10,041 nucleotides of DNA, taken from the NCBI GenBank assembly GCA_024691475.1, contig JAILNP010000116.1:1-10041 (forward strand), in the 5' to 3' direction. This document shows, piece after piece, positions 5,516-10,041 of the stretch. A model generated the notes under the pieces. That model was not told the origin of the DNA. It did no database searches and worked only from the letters and a program-made list of their open reading frames with translations. This stretch comes from Denitrobacterium sp024691475 (lineage in GTDB: Bacteria; Actinomycetota; Coriobacteriia; Coriobacteriales; Eggerthellaceae). The position numbers were made by a program, and so were the translations under genes. Position 1 is the stretch's first letter. The number at the start of each line of letters is the position of its first letter.

Positions 5516-6753
5516 TAGGCAACACCCTCTTGGGAGCCAGATGCGCTCGCGTTTGCAGAGCTGGTTGCCTCTTCGGTTTCGGAGCTGCTTTCGGACGATT
5601 CGCCCGAGGTTCCCTCCGCGGTTTCGGAAGACTCGTTCGAGGTACTTGCGGAGACAGATGCCGCCTTCGATTCCTCGATGTATTCCTCGTAGGTATCGAC
5701 CAGCTGATTTGCCTTGTCGAGGTTGTCGACGCGAATGACGCCTTCGGAAAGGCGATTGGCAACGCCGGGTTCCAGGTCGCTTACTTCCACGCTGGTCACG
5801 TGGTCGAGATGCGATAGGGAAACGCCCAATACGGAATCGGGCACGCCTTGGTAGACGGCGACTTTGCCGTCTTGCGAAGCCAGATAAGCGCAGGTTTGCG
5901 TGTAATGGTATGCGCCGTAGCAGATGCCCAGTACGGTGGCGAGGATGGCAAGCACGATGACAATCGCCCATGCGCGTCCGCGGCGGCGTGTTTTCTTTAC
6001 ACGCTGCTCTTCGTTGCCTTCCACGTCTACCACCACGACGGTAATGTTGTCTTGCCCGCCTGCGGCGATGGCTTCGTTCACCAGGATGCTTGCGCAACGT
6101 TGCGGGTCGCGCGTGCGCATGAGAATGGTCTCGATCTCGCTATCTTCCAACATGCCCGTAAGGCCGTCGGAGCATAGCAGCAGGCGATCGCCCGTGCAGA
6201 CGTCGAGTTCATATAGGTCGGGCTGCATGGAAGGGTCGCTGCCCAATGCGCGCGTGATGATGGAGCGCTTGGGGTGAACACGGGCTTCCTCGGGGGTTAT
6301 TTCGCCAGCTTCGATCATGTCGGCCATGAGGCTGTGATCGCGCGTGAGCTGTTGCATCTGCCCCTGGTGGAGCAGGTAAGCGCGACTGTCGCCCACCTGA
6401 GCGATGGCCAGGCGTTCGCCGCGTAGCACGGCGGCGGTCATGGTGGTACCCATGCCTGAACGGCCCTTTTCCTGGGCCGCGTTGATGACGGCGTAGTTGG
6501 CGGTGATTACGGCATTGCCCAGCGCTTCCGTGTCGGCTTCGCTGGGGGCTTGCCTGGCCAGCGTGCGAACGGCAATTTCGCTTGCCACTTCGCCTGCAGC
6601 ATGGCCACCCATGCCATCGGCTACGGCATAGAGCGGCGGGGCCACGATAAGGCTGTCTTCATTGTGCTCGCGAACGCAGCCGATATCGGTGCGGCTGCCG
6701 AATTTCGCGGAAGGGGCGCGTCGTACCTGCGCCTGAGTGCGTGCGGCCGCCAT
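5515..6753 (-). CDS. pstP: Membrane PP2C-family Ser/Thr protein phosphatase PstP
   Basis: 412-aa metal-dependent phosphatase (PPM/PP2C family) that dephosphorylates PknB and its substrates. The catalytic domain (about 17-245) keeps the metal-binding and active-site motifs: R28-E-H-N-E-D33, VADGMGGH with D46, GDSRAY (121-126), SDG with D196, and GGQDN with D235. A basic stretch (251-260) precedes one transmembrane segment (about 261-281). Then comes an external domain (about 285-345, containing DGKVAVYQGVPDSVLG) resembling the extracellular part of other actinobacterial PstP proteins, and a Ser/Glu/Ala/Thr-rich low-complexity tail to the end. The start ATG overlaps the fhaB stop and the stop overlaps the rodA-pbpA start (both TAATG), indicating translational coupling. 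The serine-rich external tail parallels that of PknB, the opposing kinase. Confidence 0.96.
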   Translation of the reverse strand: MAAARTQAQVRRAPSAKFGSRTDIGCVREHNEDSLIVAPPLYAVADGMGGHAAGEVASEIAVRTLARQAPSEADTEALGNAVITANYAVINAAQEKGRSGMGTTMTAAVLRGERLAIAQVGDSRAYLLHQGQMQQLTRDHSLMADMIEAGEITPEEARVHPKRSIITRALGSDPSMQPDLYELDVCTGDRLLLCSDGLTGMLEDSEIETILMRTRDPQRCASILVNEAIAAGGQDNITVVVVDVEGNEEQRVKKTRRRGRAWAIVIVLAILATVLGICYGAYHYTQTCAYLASQDGKVAVYQGVPDSVLGVSLSHLDHVTSVEVSDLEPGVANRLSEGVIRVDNLDKANQLVDTYEEYIEESKAASVSASTSNESSETAEGTSGESSESSSETEEATSSANASASGSQEGVA

Positions 6754-7166
6754 TATGCGAACCTCGCCCTCATTACCACGTCGCCAATGGTGACCGTGTC
6801 CTTGTCGCGCAGGGCGGTGGGCTCGAAGATGCGGTGCCCGTTAACCGTGGTGCCGTTGGTGCTGCCCAGGTCTTCCACGAACAGGTTCTGGCCCATGAGG
6901 GTGAAGCGCGCGTGGCGCCCGGAAACGTATCCTGCGCCAATGACGATGTCGGCTCCGGGGTTGCGGCCTACGATAACGGGGCCGTGTACGGCGATTTGCA
7001 CGCCGCGCAGTTCCTTCGGGCCGCGCTCGACGGCAATCGTCCAGGACTTTTCCTTCTTGCGCTGTCCGCGTACCAGGCCGATGCCCGTTTTCGTGATGGC
7101 GAACAGGAACAGATACAGGAGCGCCACGAAAAGAAGGCGCCCGACGAGCAGAGTCACGTTGATCAA
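6753..7166 (-). CDS. fhaB: Membrane-anchored FHA domain protein FhaB (FipA-like)
   Basis: 137-aa protein with an N-terminal transmembrane segment (about 6-24), a short basic linker (33-40) and a C-terminal FHA domain (about 55-136). The phosphothreonine-binding signature is complete: G67-R68, S82-G-R-H85 and the loop S102-T-N-G105, followed by TTVNG. FHA domains bind phosphothreonine peptides. In mycobacteria the equivalent protein links PknB/PstP signalling to the division machinery. Size and layout match mycobacterial FhaB closely. T25 and T27 lie at the membrane-linker junction and could be phosphorylated, which is speculation. The start is TTG, supported by GAAGGG 7 nt upstream; a GTG three codons later would be too far from it. 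The gene begins 15 nt after fhaA and its stop overlaps pstP (TAATG). Confidence 0.94.
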   Translation of the reverse strand: MINVTLLVGRLLFVALLYLFLFAITKTGIGLVRGQRKKEKSWTIAVERGPKELRGVQIAVHGPVIVGRNPGADIVIGAGYVSGRHARFTLMGQNLFVEDLGSTNGTTVNGHRIFEPTALRDKDTVTIGDVVMRARFA

Positions 7167-7173
7167 GGATGAT

Positions 7174-7179
7174 CCCTTC
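7174..7179 (-). promoter_or_regulatory. Ribosome binding site that fixes the fhaB TTG start
   Basis: GAAGGG on the minus strand, 7 nt before the TTG at 7166, lying in the 15-nt gap between the fhaA stop and fhaB. No ATG or better GTG is at suitable distance. Confidence 0.7.
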
Positions 7180-7181
7180 GT

Positions 7182-8366
7182 TTAGTTCTGCGTGAACATG
7201 AGGTCGGTCATGCCCAGGGAAATGCGGTCGCCTTCGTAGAGCGGCTGCGAGGTGATGCGCTGGCCGTTCACGTAGGTGCCGTTGGTGCTGCCTAGGTCGG
7301 TGATGGTCCATACTCCGTTGCCATCGCAGGTGAATTCCGCGTGGCTGCGGCTGGCGTTGATGTCGTCGACTACGATGCCACAGCCGCTGCTGCGGCCCAT
7401 GACCATGCGCGATACGGTGAGCGCATAGGCGCGGCCGGTTGCCGTGTTCACCAGGCGTGCGGGGTAGACCGCCGCCGCGGGCGAGGCGTCGTTGAACGTG
7501 CGCGTTGCGGGAGCCTGCATGGGCTGCGGACGCGCAGGTGCGGGAGCGGGCGTGGGGCGTGCTGGGGCGCCGAAGCCTGCGAACTGGTCTTCCTCGGGGA
7601 AGCCTCCTGCGTAAGCGGGATCGAGCGGCTGGGAGGTGCGGCGCCCGTATCCTTCGCGGCCCTGGGCGGAAGGCGTGTAGGCTGCGCCGTTTTCCTCGTA
7701 GTTTTCGAAATCCTGGCTATTGAAGGTGTACTCGCCGTAGTCGATGGAACGGTCGATTTCCTCTTCCGGCACGTAGGGAAGCGGTTCCTTGTGCGGGGGC
7801 TGTGCCATGGGCGCTTCTGCCGCATAGCCGCCACCGGCGGGAGCGTATGCTTGCTGCTGCTGGTAGGGAGCATCGTAGCCCATTTGCGGCCCGCGCTGGG
7901 GAGCGTATGCCTGCTGCGGTGCAAAGCCACCCATCTGGGGGCCACCTGCTAGGCCGTAACGCGCCATTTCCTCTTGGCGAAGCTGCGAGATGATGGGGGC
8001 CGAGACCATTTCGGCGATGACGTCGAACTTGCCGTGGCGCAGCTCCTCGTCAACGATGAAGCGCACGAGTGGCTGGCCGTCCATGACCAGGCCGTTCTCA
8101 TTCGCCTTGGCGGCCAGGTACGTTTCGGTTTCGCCTGCCAGCGTGGGGTAGTACCCGAACAGGCGCTGGTCGTCGTCGGGGTTCACCAGGATGGTGTACA
8201 GCGTGGGGGCGTATTGGCGGCCCGCGCCGACCATCTTTTCGCGGCGCATTGCCTTTTCGGCCTTTTTCGCTATCTGAACAGGAGAGATCGGGGCGTCGAA
8301 CATCTTGTTCGCGGCGCCTTCCAGGCCGTCTTCCACATGGCCTTCGAATCGCGAGAATATGCCCAT
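7182..8366 (-). CDS. fhaA: DUF3662 and FHA domain protein FhaA
   Basis: 394-aa cytoplasmic protein, first gene of the operon. Residues 1 to about 125 match the FhaA N-terminal domain (DUF3662; GIFSRFEGHVEDGLEG start, then ISPVQIAKKAEKAM). A long disordered linker (about 140-295) is rich in Gln, Pro, Ala, Gly and Tyr. The C-terminal FHA domain (about 302-393) has G324-R325, S339-R-S-H342 and S360-T-N-G363. In mycobacteria FhaA binds phosphorylated membrane partners, including the MurJ/MviN pseudokinase complex, through its FHA domain and so regulates peptidoglycan precursor supply; that role is from family knowledge. The protein is shorter than mycobacterial FhaA, mainly in the linker. The ATG start is supported by AAGGAG 5 nt upstream. 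Its position ahead of fhaB, pstP, the SEDS-PBP fusion and pknB strongly supports the assignment. Confidence 0.95.
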   Translation of the reverse strand: MGIFSRFEGHVEDGLEGAANKMFDAPISPVQIAKKAEKAMRREKMVGAGRQYAPTLYTILVNPDDDQRLFGYYPTLAGETETYLAAKANENGLVMDGQPLVRFIVDEELRHGKFDVIAEMVSAPIISQLRQEEMARYGLAGGPQMGGFAPQQAYAPQRGPQMGYDAPYQQQQAYAPAGGGYAAEAPMAQPPHKEPLPYVPEEEIDRSIDYGEYTFNSQDFENYEENGAAYTPSAQGREGYGRRTSQPLDPAYAGGFPEEDQFAGFGAPARPTPAPAPARPQPMQAPATRTFNDASPAAAVYPARLVNTATGRAYALTVSRMVMGRSSGCGIVVDDINASRSHAEFTCDGNGVWTITDLGSTNGTYVNGQRITSQPLYEGDRISLGMTDLMFTQN

Positions 8367-8400
8367 GAGTGCTCCTTGTATGCTTCGTTACTGGGTACTT

Positions 8401-8428
8401 AGTATACGGAGTCTATATTGCCACAAAA
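8401..8428 (-). promoter_or_regulatory. Candidate sigma-70-type promoter of the fhaA-pknB operon
   Basis: On the minus strand TATACT (8401-8406) is a good -10 hexamer, with TTTTGT (8423-8428) 16 bp upstream as a weak -35. The predicted transcript would start near 8394 and give a leader of about 28 nt with the fhaA ribosome binding site (AAGGAG, 8372-8377). It is the only AT-rich patch in the gap between the surface-protein gene and fhaA. The -35 is poor, so this is a candidate only. Confidence 0.5.
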
Positions 8429-8472
8429 GGGTATCAGCGGGGCATTTTCAATGCAACTTACATGGGCGCGCG

Positions 8473-8510
8473 GCTGGCGAGACGAGACGGCCCCCGCTCG
8501 TCTCGCCAGC
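8473..8510 (-). terminator. 14-bp perfect hairpin after the surface-protein gene
   Basis: Positions 8473-8486 are the exact reverse complement of 8497-8510, with a 10-nt C-rich loop on the plus strand. It begins 10 nt beyond the stop codon of the upstream gene, where a terminator is expected, and separates that gene from the fhaA promoter. Neither side has a clear T-run, so termination may be weak or factor-dependent, or the hairpin may instead protect the 3' end of the mRNA. Confidence 0.6.
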
Positions 8511-8519
8511 GTTGGCCCA

Positions 8520-10041
8520 TTACGCGCCGTACCAGCCTATGCCCTCGTAGTTCCACCCGAGTTCGACGAGGTTGTTGGCTTCTGCCGCGCTCGTCGTGTA
8601 GTGGTGCGATCCGGTTTTGGCATTAGGGTTGTACAGGCGGTATAGGGGCGTCGTCTTATTTTCGTCGGAATACCAGCCTATGCCTTCGTAATTCCAGCCA
8701 AGGCTTACGAGCCAGTCCCGCTCCGATGCGCTTGCGGTGTAGTGGTGGTCTCCTCCGTTGGGGTTGTACAGGCGATAGACGGCGTTTCCGCTTTGGGGTG
8801 CTTGCCAGCCTATTCCCTCGGCTTTCCATCCGAGCTTGACGAGGTTGGCGCGCTCCGTTGTGCTTGCGGTGTAGAAATGCTCGCCGGAATTGGGATTGTA
8901 CAGGCGGTACATGGCAACGGTGCTCGTTGCGGAGCTCTGGTCGGAGTTCGTTTCCTCCGTGGTGCCGCCGGAATTGCTTTCCCCGTCCGTTGCGCCCTGG
9001 CCCTGGGAGTCATTTCCGGTGCTTCCGGAGGACGTACCTTGGCTGGTGACGCTTGCGAGCGTGTAGTTCGTGCCGCTCGCTAGCTCGGGTGACGAATAGA
9101 TGAGGTAGCTTGCCGAGGCCTTTGTCGTGTAGGTGCTCAACGGCGAAGACGCGTTGCTCGAGGAATAGATGCCAATGGTGTCACCGGACGAAATGCTTAT
9201 GCTTCCCGAACCCGTTCCGGTTGTGCCGCTCGAAGGCGTCCTCGCAGTCGCGGTTGCGCTAAGCGTGTTCGATTGCGCATCGAGCGAGGAGCTGTCTTCC
9301 GAGGAGAAGGGCCTGAAGCCTCCGCCTGGAGTTCCCCCAGGGGTGCCGTCGGGAGTTCCGCCGCCGTTTCCGCCTCCGAACACCACGTAGGCCTGCGATC
9401 CGGATGTGGGCGCAACGGACATGCTGCTTCCGAATGCGGCGATGGTGCCGCCCGTTTGCGTCCAGCCATCGCTGTTCAGGTCGCCGTAATCGACTGCGCC
9501 GTTATCGTTCGAACCTGCGTATACCTCGACGGTTCCTCCGCTCATGATGATGCTTCCGTTGGAATCGAGCCCGTCGCCGCCAGACGCCCGGCTTCCCTCG
9601 TCATCGGTTCCCGTAGCCGTGGCGTTAACGAGGATGCTTCCTCCCTCTATGGTGAGCAGGAAGGGGTATGCGTTGGAATTGCTTCCCAGCGTGGAATTGG
9701 CGGCGTTAATGCCATCGTCACTGGTATATAGGTCGATGGTGCCCGAATAGACGGACACGGTGGCCCCTTCGAGCCCCTCAAGCGCATAGCCTATTGCGAC
9801 GGTGGGCTCTTCCGTTGCCTGGTTGGTTGACCCAATGGTGAGGTCAACGTCGGCGTGAATGCCGTCATCATCGGAGGATGCGTTTATGGAGCCGCCCGAA
9901 ATGGTTACCATGCCACTTCCGTCGGACGTATCGATGGTGGTGGAGGTTCCGCTGGTGATCTCGGTGGCATTCGCATGTATGGCGTCATCTGCGCAATTGA
10001 GTGTGATGTCGCCATCGCTTACGGTAATCGCATGGTCGCTC
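8520..10041 (-). CDS. Surface or secreted protein, Cthe_2159-like carbohydrate-binding domain plus three DUF5648-type repeats (5' end missing)
   Basis: The frame is open to the window edge, so this is a C-terminal fragment (506 aa visible); the ATG at 9911 is an internal methionine. The first part (about 9420-10041) consists of beta-helix rungs of the SGGSINASSDDDGIHADV, IEGGSI and DGLDSNGSIIMSGGTVEVYA type, typical of the Cthe_2159 / DUF4353 carbohydrate-binding family, whose founder binds polysaccharide with calcium. A small trailing domain follows (about 9050-9220; GDTIGIYSSSN through LIYSSPELASGTNYTL), then a Ser/Gly/Thr linker (8920-9050) and three repeats at the C-terminus ending in GWYGA. 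No LPXTG motif or C-terminal membrane anchor is seen, so retention at the wall might rely on the repeats or on the missing N-terminus. It is likely extracellular and may bind glycans or the cell envelope. It is probably not functionally tied to the fhaA operon, being separated by a hairpin and a promoter. Confidence 0.85.
   Translation of the reverse strand, partial: SDHAITVSDGDITLNCADDAIHANATEITSGTSTTIDTSDGSGMVTISGGSINASSDDDGIHADVDLTIGSTNQATEEPTVAIGYALEGLEGATVSVYSGTIDLYTSDDGINAANSTLGSNSNAYPFLLTIEGGSILVNATATGTDDEGSRASGGDGLDSNGSIIMSGGTVEVYAGSNDNGAVDYGDLNSDGWTQTGGTIAAFGSSMSVAPTSGSQAYVVFGGGNGGGTPDGTPGGTPGGGFRPFSSEDSSSLDAQSNTLSATATARTPSSGTTGTGSGSISISSGDTIGIYSSSNASSPLSTYTTKASASYLIYSSPELASGTNYTLASVTSQGTSSGSTGNDSQGQGATDGESNSGGTTEETNSDQSSATSTVAMYRLYNPNSGEHFYTASTTERANLVKLGWKAEGIGWQAPQSGNAVYRLYNPNGGDHHYTASASERDWLVSLGWNYEGIGWYSDENKTTPLYRLYNPNAKTGSHHYTTSAAEANNLVELGWNYEGIGWYGA
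8523..8912 (-). repeat. Three tandem YRLYNPN protein repeats (DUF5648-like)
   Basis: Three imperfect units of 44, 45 and 41 codons (8912-8781, 8780-8646, 8645-8523) encode the pattern YRLYNPN, then HxYT, then LGWxxEGIGW. The units differ in DNA and in surface residues (GEHFYTAS, GDHHYTAS, SHHYTTS), so they are not recent duplications. Such repeats are common at the ends of secreted proteins of Coriobacteriia and Firmicutes. Their ligand is not known to me; binding to the cell wall or to sugar is a reasonable guess. Confidence 0.85.

Noticed and set aside
5516..6097. Upstream extension of the rodA-pbpA frame to 6097
   Set aside because: It would lie out of frame inside pstP, and its translation is Arg-rich noise. 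The membrane protein clearly starts at the ATG at 5515, coupled to the pstP stop.

Overview
This window looks like chromosomal DNA from a GC-rich Gram-positive actinobacterium, most likely a Coriobacteriia member (Eggerthellaceae-like). That placement rests on the fhaA-fhaB-pstP-rodA-pbpA-pknB cell-wall/signalling locus (classic for Actinobacteria), the long serine-rich extracellular tails, and a surface protein with DUF5648-type repeats. It is inference from gene content; no marker gene is present. Every convincing gene is on the minus strand, so the window reads right to left.

Layout in transcription order: (1) 10041-8520 is the 3' part of a secreted or surface protein, with a Cthe_2159-like beta-helix carbohydrate-binding domain followed by three YRLYNPN repeats; its 5' end lies outside the window. 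A perfect 14-bp hairpin follows its stop. (2) 8428-8401 is a candidate promoter for the main operon. (3) 8366-734 is a compact operon: fhaA (DUF3662 + FHA), fhaB (membrane-anchored FHA), pstP (PP2C Ser/Thr phosphatase), a single continuous ORF encoding a RodA/FtsW-type glycosyltransferase fused in frame to a class B penicillin-binding protein, and pknB (PASTA Ser/Thr kinase). fhaB/pstP and pstP/rodA-pbpA are joined by TAATG stop-start overlaps. (4) 713-684 is a strong intrinsic terminator for the operon. (5) 1-683 has no credible gene. It holds two related hairpin elements in opposite orientation, one of them (485-670) with a 30-bp near-perfect terminal stem, plus other dyads.

How the genes work together (family knowledge): PknB senses peptidoglycan fragments or lipid II through its external PASTA domains and phosphorylates cytoplasmic targets. 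PstP reverses this. The FHA proteins FhaA and FhaB bind the phosphothreonines and connect the kinase to the wall-synthesis machinery. The SEDS protein polymerises lipid II into glycan strands and its PBP partner cross-links them. The most unusual points are the natural SEDS-PBP fusion, which fixes polymerase and transpeptidase at 1:1, a 9-bp dyad in the only sizeable intra-operon gap (just before pknB), and the structured, repeat-related non-coding region downstream of the terminator.
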